This document shows, one piece after another, positions 54,685 to 63,659 of a stretch of DNA of 64,000 nt. The stretch comes from Rhodococcus coprophilus NBRC 100603 (lineage in GTDB: Bacteria > Actinomycetota > Actinomycetes > Mycobacteriales > Mycobacteriaceae): NCBI RefSeq assembly GCF_001895045.1, contig NZ_BDAM01000008.1, positions 186,001 to 250,000 on the forward strand, given 5' to 3'. Numbering within the stretch: the stretch's first letter is position 1; each line of letters begins with the position of its first letter. The translations under genes and the position numbers were made by a program. The notes below the pieces were generated by a model. That model was not told where the DNA came from, did not search any database, and saw only the letters and a list, made by a program, of their open reading frames with translations.

Positions 54685-56430
54685 TCACATGTCCGAAGAT
54701 AACTCAATTTCAGACCACCTCCTTCCTCGTGTACCAGCGAAGGTACGCCCGGCATCGGCGGTCGGCAACGTATTTTTCTCGACGTGCACCACGGCGTCCG
54801 CTGCGGTGTCCGGAGGCAGCTGATGCGTCACCACCACGACGGTGCGTGCCGGGTCGACGAGTCCGGCGTTGCGGTCCAGAAGGCGGCGTTGCAACTGCGC
54901 TCCGTCGTCCGCGTCGAGATGTTCGGCCGGTTCGTCGAGCAGCAGTATCTGCGCAGGTGAGAGCAGCGCACGCGCAAGCAGGAGTCGTCGGCGCTGGCCT
55001 CCGGAGAGTGCTCGCGCGCCCGAATCGAGCACGGTGTGGACGCCGTCCGGCAACGCTGCGATCCAGGGGCCGAGCCCCACTGCGTCGAGCATCGCGGACG
55101 CCTCCGCCTCGTCGATGTCGCCGCGCGCCACACGCAGGTTCTCGAGCACGGACGTGCCGAAGATGTGCGCGTCCTCGGCGAAGAACCCCACACGACGGCG
55201 CAGCGCTTCGGGATCGAGTTCGGCGAGCGGCACTCCGTCGAGCGTCACGCTTCCGGAGACCGGAGTGAGCAACCCTGCCAGGGTCATGAGGGTGGTGGTC
55301 TTGCCGCTGCCGCTCGCCCCGACCAGGGCCACGCGGGCACCGGGGGGCAGGTCGAGGCTCACGGGACTGGTAGCAGCGCCGCCTGGCCATCCGCTGCGCA
55401 CAGCGTCCGCGCGCAGCCGGCCGGGGCCGTCGACAACCTTGTCGCCCCGCGGGACTGGCCGGTCGGCCCGGTCGAGCAGGTCGTCGATTCGCCGAGCCGC
55501 GATCCGCGCCCGCACGAGGGTCTGCGCGGCCGCGGGCAGCACCGAGGTCGCTTCGAACGCCGCGAGCGGAAGCAGCACGAGCACCCCGAGCGTGGTGGGG
55601 CTCATCGCGTCCGGACCGGAACCGAACACGGTGATGCCGATGAGCAGTGCCCCGAGGACACTCGCTCCGACCGCGAGCGGCGCGGCGGCGTCGGCGAACG
55701 CCGAGGGCACGGCGGATCGGTCGATCGCGCGCACTGCGGCGACACCCGACGAACGCGCGCGGCGCGTGGCACGGTCGAGTTGCCCGGACACCCGCAGTTC
55801 CGCGGCGTGATCGAGAACGGTGACCGCGTCGTGGGTGAAGCGGTTGCGCGCGGCATCGCTGTCCGTCTCCGCCTGCGTGGCGGCACGAGCAGACAGCCAC
55901 GGAGCGAGCACCCCCGCGACGAGCAATGCGACGGCGAGCACGACCCCTGCGGCCGGGACGATCACCGCGAGGGTGACGACGGCGGCGAGAGAGAGCACGA
56001 CCGCGACGGCGATCGGGACCAGCGCCCGCACCACGACGTCACCGAGCGCATCGACGTCTGCTCCGGTGCGGGCGAGCAGATCTCCACGTCGCAGTCCCGC
56101 CGACGCCGCGGGGTCTCCGTCGGCGAGACGCTGATACAGCCGCGCACGTGCGGATGTCATTCCCCGCAAGGCGGTTTCGTGTGTCGCGAGGCGTTCGAGG
56201 TACCGGAAGAGTCCGCGTGCGACGCCCAGTGCACGCACCGCGACGACCGCGACCGTCAGATCGAGCACCGGGGGCATCTCCCACGCCCTGATGATCAGCC
56301 ACGCCGACAGTCCGGACAGCAGAAGTGCACTGCCGAGCGTCGCGACGCCCGCCAGAATCGCCCGGGCCACCCGGCGCGGTTCGAGTTCGAGAAGGGTCAT
56401 TGCCCGGCGCAGGTCGGACGTAGCACTCAT
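54685..56430 (-). CDS. cydC: Cysteine/glutathione ABC exporter subunit CydC
   Basis: Half-transporter of 581 residues: six-helix membrane domain (about 20-310) and ATPase domain with Walker A GASGSGKTT, signature LSGGQRRR and Walker B ILLLDEPAEHLD. With CydD it exports low-molecular thiols and is needed for assembly of cytochrome bd. Translationally coupled to cydD by an ATGA overlap. The C-terminus has an unusual Thr/Gly/Arg tail of about 25 residues. Confidence 0.93.
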   Translation of the reverse strand: MSATSDLRRAMTLLELEPRRVARAILAGVATLGSALLLSGLSAWLIIRAWEMPPVLDLTVAVVAVRALGVARGLFRYLERLATHETALRGMTSARARLYQRLADGDPAASAGLRRGDLLARTGADVDALGDVVVRALVPIAVAVVLSLAAVVTLAVIVPAAGVVLAVALLVAGVLAPWLSARAATQAETDSDAARNRFTHDAVTVLDHAAELRVSGQLDRATRRARSSGVAAVRAIDRSAVPSAFADAAAPLAVGASVLGALLIGITVFGSGPDAMSPTTLGVLVLLPLAAFEATSVLPAAAQTLVRARIAARRIDDLLDRADRPVPRGDKVVDGPGRLRADAVRSGWPGGAATSPVSLDLPPGARVALVGASGSGKTTTLMTLAGLLTPVSGSVTLDGVPLAELDPEALRRRVGFFAEDAHIFGTSVLENLRVARGDIDEAEASAMLDAVGLGPWIAALPDGVHTVLDSGARALSGGQRRRLLLARALLSPAQILLLDEPAEHLDADDGAQLQRRLLDRNAGLVDPARTVVVVTHQLPPDTAADAVVHVEKNTLPTADAGRTFAGTRGRRWSEIELSSDM

Positions 56431-58154
56431 GACGCCACTTCCCGGTGAACCTCGACGATGCGGTCGGCGATGGCGAGCAGACTCGGCCGGTGAGCCACGA
56501 CGACCACCGTGCGACCTTCGCGGGCGCGTGCGCGCAGGCCGTCGAGCACCGTCGCCTCGGTCTCCGGGTCGAGGTGCGCGGTGGGCTCGTCGAGCAACAA
56601 CACCGGGCGGGGCGACGCGAGCGTGCGGGTCAGGGCGAGTCGTTGCCGCTGTCCCAGCGACAATCCGGTTCCGCCGGCGCCGACCACGGTGTCCCACCGG
56701 TTCGGCAACTCCGCCAGAACTGTGTCGAATCCTGTTGCTGCGCACACTCTGTCGAGCGCAGGAGATTCGGGGTCGACGCCAGTCAACCGAAGATTGTCCG
56801 CGAGCGGGCCCGGCAGCAGCACCGGGTGCTGCGGGAGCCAGGCCACCTCACCCCACCACGACTCGTCGCCCGTGACAGGGCGTCCGTCCACGGTGATGGT
56901 TCCTTCGGAGAGATCGGTCAGCCCGAGAAGGGCGAGCAAGGCGGTGGATTTCCCGGAGCCGTTCTCACCGGTCAGGACGGTGATCTCACCGGGTCGGCAC
57001 ACCGCGTCGAGTCGGTGCGGAGCGCAGCCGTCGCGACCGGCGACGCCCACTCCCCGGAAGACGATTTCGTGCCCGCCTGCGACGGGTTCGTCACGTCGTT
57101 CGTCCGGATTCGTTGCCGACGACGCGTGTTCGGTGACGGTTCGCCGCTGAGGGGCGACGGCCAGGATCGCGAATGCTCGTTCCGCTGCGGCGGTGCCGTT
57201 CTCCGCGGCGTGGAACTTGGCTCCGACGGTGCGGAGCGGGAAATATGCCTCCGGCGCGAGGATCAGAGCGATGATGCCGGCTTCCAGCGGCATTCCGCCG
57301 TAGACCAGTCGCATGCCGATCGTCACCGCGACGAGAGCCACCGAGAGCGTTGCAAGAAATTCCAGCACCGTGCCGGACAGGAACGCCACGCGCAGCGCCG
57401 ACATGGTGGTGCGCCGGTGATCCTCCCCGAGTTCGCGCACCCGTTCGGCGGGACCTTGCTCGCGGCCGAGCGCGCGCAAGGTGGGCAGTCCGGCGACCAG
57501 GTCGAGCAACTGGGACGAGAGGGTGGTCATCGCGTCGAGCGTGCGGTCGGCTTTGCCCTTGGTGAGCAGTCCGATGAGGATCATGAAGATCGGGATCAGC
57601 GGCAGGGTGACGACGATGATGATCGCCGACGTGAGGTCGTGCAGGGCGATGACGACGATCGTGACCGGTGTGAGCACGACGGCGAGCACCAGCGCCGGCA
57701 GGTAGCCGGTGAGGTAGTCGCGCAGGCCGTCGAGGCCCCGGGTCAGGACCGTGGCGATCTCGTCGCGGCGCGGATCGAGTTCACGGGGCGGCAGCGTGGC
57801 GGCCGCGTCGAGAACTTCGCTTTCGAGTTCGGCGATGACCCGGCTCGCCGAACGGTGCGCGTACCGGGAGTGCAGCCAGGTGGCGACCGCACGAACGGCC
57901 ACGGCCCCGGCGAGGACGGTGAGTTCGGTGCGCCAGTCGCCTAGGTTGCGAGCGTCGGTGGTGATGACCCCTGCCAGCACGGTGCCGATCATCAGTGCGC
58001 TGACGACCACCATCACGACGTCGACCAGCGACGTCAGAACCGTGAGGACGAGGTATCCGCGTGCCGATGCCGAGTAGCGCCACAGCCGGGGGTCGATCGG
58101 TCCCCGCCGGCGCTTCTCGGCGCCGGCGGGGACGGTGACAGCGGCAGCCGTCAC
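56427..58154 (-). CDS. cydD: Cysteine/glutathione ABC exporter subunit CydD
   Basis: Half-transporter of 575 residues with an N-terminal six-helix domain and ATPase domain: Walker A GENGSGKST, signature LSLGQRQR, Walker B VLLLDEPTAHLD. GTG start overlapping the cydB stop (GTGA). Partner of CydC; order cydA-cydB-cydD-cydC matches other actinobacteria, where some species fuse the last two genes. Here they are separate. Confidence 0.93.
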   Translation of the reverse strand: MTAAAVTVPAGAEKRRRGPIDPRLWRYSASARGYLVLTVLTSLVDVVMVVVSALMIGTVLAGVITTDARNLGDWRTELTVLAGAVAVRAVATWLHSRYAHRSASRVIAELESEVLDAAATLPPRELDPRRDEIATVLTRGLDGLRDYLTGYLPALVLAVVLTPVTIVVIALHDLTSAIIIVVTLPLIPIFMILIGLLTKGKADRTLDAMTTLSSQLLDLVAGLPTLRALGREQGPAERVRELGEDHRRTTMSALRVAFLSGTVLEFLATLSVALVAVTIGMRLVYGGMPLEAGIIALILAPEAYFPLRTVGAKFHAAENGTAAAERAFAILAVAPQRRTVTEHASSATNPDERRDEPVAGGHEIVFRGVGVAGRDGCAPHRLDAVCRPGEITVLTGENGSGKSTALLALLGLTDLSEGTITVDGRPVTGDESWWGEVAWLPQHPVLLPGPLADNLRLTGVDPESPALDRVCAATGFDTVLAELPNRWDTVVGAGGTGLSLGQRQRLALTRTLASPRPVLLLDEPTAHLDPETEATVLDGLRARAREGRTVVVVAHRPSLLAIADRIVEVHREVAS

Positions 58155-59188
58155 TTCGTGCCTATCTTCAATCCGATGGACGGCGGGATGTGCGACGTCG
58201 AGATCCGCTGGCGGAACACCCAGTACGTCCACCCCTGGTAGAGCAGGACCACAGGCGTGACCGCCACGGCAGCCCACGTCATGATCTTCAGCGTGTAGGC
58301 GCTCGACGATGCGTTCTCGATGGTGAGCGACCACGCCGGATCGAGCGTGGACGGCATGACGTTCGGGAACAACACGGAGAACAGCAGCGCGATCGTCGCC
58401 GCGATGGCCACGGTGGTGAACACGAAAGCCCAGCCCTCGCGCTCGGCGGCGGCCAGCGCGACAACCGCGAGCAGTGCGGCCGCAGCGACTGCGACGAGGA
58501 TCAGCGTCCACGTCTTGCCGTAGGCGAGCTGGGTCCACACCACGAACGCCCCCGCGACCAGAACGGTCGGGATGGACAGCCGGCGCGACAGCTTCACCGC
58601 GTCGGTGCGGATGTCACCGGAGGTCTTCAGCGCGATGAACACCGCGCCGTGCAACGCGAACACCAGGGCCGTGGTGGCACCGCCCAGGAGCGCGTACGGG
58701 TTGAGGAGCGCGAAGAAGCCGCCCACGTACTGCTTGTCGGCGTCGATCGCCACGCCGCGCACGATGTTCGCGAACGCCACGCCCCACAGCACCGCCGGCA
58801 CCCAGGAGCCGAAGATGATGCCCCAGTCGCAGCGGCGACGCCATACCGGATCGTCGATCTTGCCGCGCCACTCGATCGCGCAGACGCGCACGATCAGCGC
58901 CAGCAGGATCAGCAGCAACGGAAGGTAGAACCCGGAGAACAGGGTTGCGTACCACTCGGGGAACGCGGCGAACAAGGCACCGCCGGCGGTGATGAGCCAC
59001 ACTTCGTTGCCGTCCCACACCGGCCCGATGGTGTTGAGCAGCACACGCCGACGGGTGTCCGCGCTCTCGGTCTTACCGCGGCCGAGCACAGGGAAATGCA
59101 TACCGACACCGAAGTCGAAGCCTTCGAGGATGAAGTATCCCGTGAACAGAACCGCGATCAGGATGAACCAGACTTCTTGGAGTCCCAT
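58151..59188 (-). CDS. cydB: Cytochrome bd oxidase subunit II
   Basis: Membrane subunit of 345 residues with about nine helices, including the opening EVWFILIAVLFTGYFILEGFDFG block and GPVWDGNEVWLITAGGA, conserved across CydB. It supports the haem-bearing CydA. It lies 12 bp after cydA. Confidence 0.95.
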   Translation of the reverse strand: MGLQEVWFILIAVLFTGYFILEGFDFGVGMHFPVLGRGKTESADTRRRVLLNTIGPVWDGNEVWLITAGGALFAAFPEWYATLFSGFYLPLLLILLALIVRVCAIEWRGKIDDPVWRRRCDWGIIFGSWVPAVLWGVAFANIVRGVAIDADKQYVGGFFALLNPYALLGGATTALVFALHGAVFIALKTSGDIRTDAVKLSRRLSIPTVLVAGAFVVWTQLAYGKTWTLILVAVAAAALLAVVALAAAEREGWAFVFTTVAIAATIALLFSVLFPNVMPSTLDPAWSLTIENASSSAYTLKIMTWAAVAVTPVVLLYQGWTYWVFRQRISTSHIPPSIGLKIGTK

Positions 59189-59200
59189 CAGAGATCTCTC

Positions 59201-60703
59201 CTAGTACGCGAAGGACAACTGCTTCGGCTGTGTGTCGTCGTCGGATCCGTCGTCGGAACCGGGTGGTTGCGCGTCGTGCGGCTGCGGGCCTTCCTTCGCG
59301 TACTTACGGATCAGCCAGAACCAGACGACACCGAGTGCCGCATAGACGGCGGTGAATGCGATCAGCGACGCCAGGACGGTAGCGGGGGCATGGTCGGAGA
59401 CACCCTGTTCGACGGTGAGCCGGATCATGTCCACTCCCGTGGGGTTCGGGTGCACGACCCAGGGCTGACGCCCCATCTCGGTGAAGATCCAGCCCGCACT
59501 GTTCGCCAGGAACGGGGTGGGAATCGCGACGAGCGACAGCACCGAGAACCACTTCTGGTCGGGCACGCGGCCGCGTCTCGTCACCCACAATCCCGCGAGT
59601 GCGAGTGCGGCGGAGCCGGCGGCGAGGCCGATCATCGCGCGGAAGGACCAGTAGGTGACGAACAGGTTGGGGGTGTAGTTGCCCGGGCCGAACTGTTCCT
59701 CGTACTGCGCCTGGAGGTCTTCGACACCCTGCAGCGTCACGCCCGAGAATTCGCCCTGGGCGAGGTACGGCAGCACGTAGGGCACCTCGAGCACGTGGAC
59801 GACGCCGTCACAGTTGTTGTGCGTGCCGAGCGTCAGAATCGAGAAGTTCGGGTCAGTTTCGGTGTTGCACAACGACTCTGCCGAGGCCATCTTCATCGGC
59901 TGCTGCTCGAACATCAGCTTTGCCTGGATGTCTCCGGTGACGAACAGGGCGACACCCGAGATGAGCATCACCACCAGGCCGAGACGCGTCACCGGGCGGA
60001 ACAGTCCCCGGGCGTCGTTCTCGAGTCGCTGGGCTTCCTCCGGCTCGGACGACCTGATCTGCTTGGCACGTCGCATGTTTCGTACCATCCACCAACCGCC
60101 GATGCCGGCGATGAATGTGGCGGCAGTGAGGAACCCACCGGCCACGGCGTGCGGATATGCCGCCAGCGCGGTGTTGTTGGTGAGCAGTTCCCAGATACTC
60201 GTCAGCTCGGCGCGCCCGGTTTCCGGGTTGTAGGTCGCGCCGACCGGATGCTGCATGAACGAGTTGGCAACGATGATGAAGTACGCGGAGGCGTTCACAC
60301 CGATGGCGACGAGCCAGATGGTCGCCAGGTGGACGAGTTTGGGCAGGCGCGACCAGCCGAAGATCCACAGTCCGAGGAAGGTGGATTCCAGGAAGAAGGC
60401 CACCAGGCCCTCGAGGGCGAGTGGTGCCCCGAAGACGTCACCGACGAACCGAGAGTATTCGCTCCAGTTCATGCCGAACTGGAACTCCTGCACGATGCCG
60501 GTGGCGACGCCGAGCGCGAAGTTGATCAGGAACATTTTCCCGAAGAACTTGGTGAGCCGGTACCAGTGATCCTTCTTGGTCACCACCCACATCGTCTGCA
60601 TGATCGCGACCAGCGGCGCGAGACCGATGGTGAGCGGGACGAGGATGAAGTGATACACCGTCGTGATCCCGAACTGCCACCGGGACAGATCCAAGACATC
60701 CAT
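59201..60703 (-). CDS. cydA: Cytochrome bd oxidase subunit I
   Basis: Quinol oxidase subunit of 500 residues that reduces oxygen to water at high affinity without pumping protons. Haem ligands by alignment with E. coli: H18 (b595), H185 in YPHAVAGG and M358 in YWSFRAMIG (b558). The GRQPW motif is present and the Q-loop is of the short type. The start ATG at 60703 follows GGAG; upstream GTG 60709 is possible. First gene of cydABDC, downstream of an inverted-repeat operator. Confidence 0.95.
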   Translation of the reverse strand: MDVLDLSRWQFGITTVYHFILVPLTIGLAPLVAIMQTMWVVTKKDHWYRLTKFFGKMFLINFALGVATGIVQEFQFGMNWSEYSRFVGDVFGAPLALEGLVAFFLESTFLGLWIFGWSRLPKLVHLATIWLVAIGVNASAYFIIVANSFMQHPVGATYNPETGRAELTSIWELLTNNTALAAYPHAVAGGFLTAATFIAGIGGWWMVRNMRRAKQIRSSEPEEAQRLENDARGLFRPVTRLGLVVMLISGVALFVTGDIQAKLMFEQQPMKMASAESLCNTETDPNFSILTLGTHNNCDGVVHVLEVPYVLPYLAQGEFSGVTLQGVEDLQAQYEEQFGPGNYTPNLFVTYWSFRAMIGLAAGSAALALAGLWVTRRGRVPDQKWFSVLSLVAIPTPFLANSAGWIFTEMGRQPWVVHPNPTGVDMIRLTVEQGVSDHAPATVLASLIAFTAVYAALGVVWFWLIRKYAKEGPQPHDAQPPGSDDGSDDDTQPKQLSFAY

Positions 60704-60966
60704 TGCCACTCCGAGGTAAGGCCCGAATACGAGGAAGTCCGGATGCAGGGCGCGGGTCGCTCCTATTCCCGGACACATGGCCGCGCAGAAAGCACCACTC
60801 GGCCCTGTTACTACGAAATGTAGTAAAGGTTTCGGGGTCCGGCCAGCGGCCGTGTCGTCGGACACACAAGATCCATCTCACACTACGCCGCGAAGGTGGT
60901 TCTCTCCACGAAAAATTGGTGCAATTGTGCCTTTCGGCGCAGGTAGAAGGGCCTTTCTGCCTTCAC
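60704..60966. other. cydA promoter region
   Basis: 263 bp between cydA and the pabC-like gene, which ends at 60967 and reads toward cydA. It holds the 19-bp inverted repeat at 60808-60826 and no other clear element. A -10 inside the repeat (TAGTAA on the minus strand) is possible, giving a leader of about 90 nt. Confidence 0.55.
60808..60826. promoter_or_regulatory. Inverted-repeat operator upstream of cydABDC
   Basis: TTACTAC-GAAAT-GTAGTAA, perfect 7-bp arms, 105-123 bp upstream of the cydA ATG. The half-site TACTAC/GTAGTA is like operators of BlaI/CopY-type winged-helix repressors (from memory of mycobacterial BlaI), though the spacer there is usually 4 bp. It probably controls cytochrome bd expression. 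Confidence 0.65.
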
Positions 60967-61821
60967 TCAGGGCGCGGCGTCCACGGCCTTGTCGACCAAT
61001 TCCTCAACCGTGCCGACGAGTGAACCCACCGACAGCGGGTGCCCGTCGAGCGTGTGCACCCGGGCGGCGCGCGCCACACTCGAAACAAGCCACACTCCGT
61101 CCGCCACGATCAGGTCGGCGGGACGCAACGGCTCGTAGCGCACGGAGAAGTCGTAGTCTCCCGCGAGGTCGAACAGCGCCCGCTGCGTGGTGCCCGGCAG
61201 GACACCCATCTCGGGGGGCGGAGTGAGAAGGGTGCGTCCCCGTGCGATCACGACCGTCGACCGGGGACCTTCGAGCACGTACCTCTCACTGCTCGTATAG
61301 ATCACATCGTCGACGCCCAGCGCCTCCGCGTGACGCAAAGCCGCCATGTTCGTCGCATAGGACAAGGTCTTGGCCCCGACTAGCTGCCACGGGGCGGTCC
61401 GCGCGATGTCGACGGAGAATCCGCGTTCGAGTGTCACCACCGACACGCCCTCGCGGCGAGTCCGCTGCACCCGCTCGGGGACTTCGGTCACCAAGAGGAA
61501 CGCCGTCGGCGAGCCGGCCCCTTCACGACCGCGCGTGTAGATGAGCCGGAGGATCCCCTCCCGGTCGCTGCCCCACTCCTCCGCAGCGAGGTCGACTGCT
61601 GCGCGCCACTCCTCGGGGTCGGGTTCGGGGAGGTCGAGGGCATCTGCGGACGCGGCCAGCCGGGCAAGGTGCAGTTCGACCGCGCATGCGCGTCCCCCGC
61701 GCACGAGCAGCGTCTCGAACACCCCGTCGCCCCGCAGGACTCCGATGTCGTCTGCGTGGACCAGAGGCGCATCGGGGTCCCGCGCCTCACCGTCCAGCGT
61801 CATCAGCACCCGGTCAGCCAT
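60967..61821 (-). CDS. pabC: Aminodeoxychorismate lyase-like PLP enzyme (Rv0812-like)
   Basis: Fold-type IV PLP enzyme of 284 residues. The PLP lysine is K151 in LVGAKTLSYATNM; LHLARLAASADAL near 51 and GTTQRALFDLA in the C-terminal half are typical. Close to aminodeoxychorismate lyase (4-aminobenzoate for folate) and branched-chain or D-amino acid transaminases; Rv0812, next to the YgfZ gene, is annotated both ways. ATG is 6 nt after a TAGGGT -10, so leaderless. Divergent from ygfZ. Confidence 0.82.
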   Translation of the reverse strand: MADRVLMTLDGEARDPDAPLVHADDIGVLRGDGVFETLLVRGGRACAVELHLARLAASADALDLPEPDPEEWRAAVDLAAEEWGSDREGILRLIYTRGREGAGSPTAFLLVTEVPERVQRTRREGVSVVTLERGFSVDIARTAPWQLVGAKTLSYATNMAALRHAEALGVDDVIYTSSERYVLEGPRSTVVIARGRTLLTPPPEMGVLPGTTQRALFDLAGDYDFSVRYEPLRPADLIVADGVWLVSSVARAARVHTLDGHPLSVGSLVGTVEELVDKAVDAAP

Positions 61822-61827
61822 GGTCTT

Positions 61828-61869
61828 ACCCTAGCGAGTGGCGATCCCCCGGCGACTTCCCCATAGACT
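61828..61869. promoter_or_regulatory. Divergent leaderless promoters of pabC-like gene and ygfZ
   Basis: Minus strand: TAGGGT (61833 to 61828), 6 nt, ATG 61821. Plus strand: TAGACT (61864-61869), 6 nt, GTG 61876. Both genes start in the same 54-bp region with the same spacing. Confidence 0.75.
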
Positions 61870-61875
61870 GGGAGC

Positions 61876-63006
61876 GTGACCGAGATTCCGATCGTGTCAA
61901 AGAGCCGTCTCCTCACCGTTCCCGATGCTGTCGCGTCACCCCCCGGTTCCCCCGACGAAGGCGTCGCCTGGCATTACGGCGATCCACTGGGTGAACAGCG
62001 CGCCGCACTCACCGGCGCTGCGATCGTCGACCGGTCCGACCGATTCGTCATCGCCGTCTCCGGTCCGGAACGGTTGTCGTGGCTGCACACCATTTCGAGC
62101 CAGCATGTCGCAGCGCTCCCACCCGGCAGCTCGGCCGAGAACCTCAGCCTCGACGTGAACGGCCGCGTCGAACACCACTTCGTGCTCACCGACCTGGACG
62201 ACGTCACCTGGATCGACACCGAACCGGACCGCGGACCCGATCTCCTCGGGTTCCTGACCAAGATGGTGTTCTGGGCCAAGGCCGAACCGCGAGCCGGAAA
62301 CGAACTGGCCGTCCTCTCACTCCTGGGGCCCGACGCAGGGAGCCCGGCGATACTCGGAGCGCTCGGCATCGACGCGCTGCCCGCGACGCCCTACGCCGCG
62401 GCCGCCTTGCCGGGCGGCGGGTTCGTCCGGCGCATGCCGTGGCCGACCGACGACTCCTACGACCTGCTGGTGCCTCGTGATCGCCTCGTCGAGATCTTCA
62501 CCGCGCTCCAGTCCGCCGGCGCGCGCCCGGCGGGAACGTGGGCCTTCGAGGCGCTCCGCGTGGTCGCCCTGAGTCCCCGCATCGGCATCGACACCGACGA
62601 CCGCACCATCCCGCACGAGGTGCGCTGGATCGGCGGGCCCGACGAGCACGGCGCCGTCCATCTCGACAAGGGCTGCTACCGCGGCCAGGAGACCGTGGCG
62701 CGCGTCCACAATCTCGGCAAGCCGCCGCGCCACCTCGTGCTGCTGCACCTCGACGGATCGGCGGACGGCCGGCCCGAGACCGGCGATGCCGTTACCGCCG
62801 AGGGCAGGACGGTCGGACGGATCGGCACCATCGTCGATCACTTCGAACTCGGCCCGATCGCGCTCGCCCTCGTCAAGCGCACGATCACGCCGGAGACACC
62901 GCTCGTCGCAGGCCCGTGCGCGGCGGCGATCGATCCCGACTCGATACCCGCAGACGACGCCGTGCAGGCCGGAAGGCAGGCCGTCGAGCGACTGCGCGGC
63001 CGGTGA
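61876..63006 (+). CDS. ygfZ: YgfZ/GcvT-like folate-binding protein
   Basis: Protein of 376 residues with a GcvT-like tetrahydrofolate fold; the diagnostic motif KGCYRGQE is at about 265-272. YgfZ helps repair or assemble certain Fe-S proteins in a folate-dependent way. GTG start, leaderless promoter. Its stop overlaps the MOSC gene (GTGA). A folate-linked function matches the divergent pabC-like gene. Confidence 0.9.
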   Translation: MTEIPIVSKSRLLTVPDAVASPPGSPDEGVAWHYGDPLGEQRAALTGAAIVDRSDRFVIAVSGPERLSWLHTISSQHVAALPPGSSAENLSLDVNGRVEHHFVLTDLDDVTWIDTEPDRGPDLLGFLTKMVFWAKAEPRAGNELAVLSLLGPDAGSPAILGALGIDALPATPYAAAALPGGGFVRRMPWPTDDSYDLLVPRDRLVEIFTALQSAGARPAGTWAFEALRVVALSPRIGIDTDDRTIPHEVRWIGGPDEHGAVHLDKGCYRGQETVARVHNLGKPPRHLVLLHLDGSADGRPETGDAVTAEGRTVGRIGTIVDHFELGPIALALVKRTITPETPLVAGPCAAAIDPDSIPADDAVQAGRQAVERLRGR

Positions 63007-63659
63007 CCACCGGCCGAGTCGACGCCGTGTGTGTCGTCCATGCCCTCCGCGACACCGGGTTGCGACGCGTTCCGCTCACCGGCATCGACAAGCGTCCCGT
63101 CGGCGGTGCGGTCCACGTCGGCGAATCCGGCCTGGCCGGTGACCGCCAGTGCGACACCGCCTACCACGGCGGCCGGTACAAAGCGGTCTACGCGTACGGC
63201 GAAGACGAGGCGCTGCGCTGGGCGGCCGAACTCGGCCGGGACCTTCCCGTCGGGTGGTTCGGCGAGAACCTCCGGGTGAGCGGCCTGTCGCCCACCGACG
63301 CCGTCATCGGTGAGCGGTGGCGGGTCGGCGACGACGGACTGCTGCTCGAGGTGACCGGGCCGCGCACGCCCTGCCGCACGTTCCGCAACTGGTCCGGCGA
63401 ACCGAACTGGGGGGCGCGGTTCACCGAGCGCGCGGACACCGGCGCATATCTGAAGGTCGTCACCGAAGGATCGGTGCGGGCATCCGACACGATCACCGTC
63501 GAATCCGTCCCCGGGCACGGCGTGACGGTCCGGGACCTGTTCACCGGGCGGGACCCGGAGCGACTCGCCACGATGCTCGAGCAGCAGGAAGATCTTCCGC
63601 CGAAAGTGGCGGAGAAGGCACGCCGGCGGATCGCCGGCCGGAAGGCGGAACAGCAGTGA
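63003..63659 (+). CDS. MOSC-domain protein (YiiM-like)
   Basis: Protein of 218 residues. The MOSC beta-barrel has GLAGDRQCDTAYHGG (metal/ligand loop), GWFGENLRVSGL, and the cysteine in TGPRTPCRTF, the probable sulfur carrier or molybdenum cofactor ligand. YiiM-like proteins reduce N-hydroxylated bases. GTG start overlapping ygfZ; stop overlapping the asparaginase start. Confidence 0.87.
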   Translation: MTTGRVDAVCVVHALRDTGLRRVPLTGIDKRPVGGAVHVGESGLAGDRQCDTAYHGGRYKAVYAYGEDEALRWAAELGRDLPVGWFGENLRVSGLSPTDAVIGERWRVGDDGLLLEVTGPRTPCRTFRNWSGEPNWGARFTERADTGAYLKVVTEGSVRASDTITVESVPGHGVTVRDLFTGRDPERLATMLEQQEDLPPKVAEKARRRIAGRKAEQQ

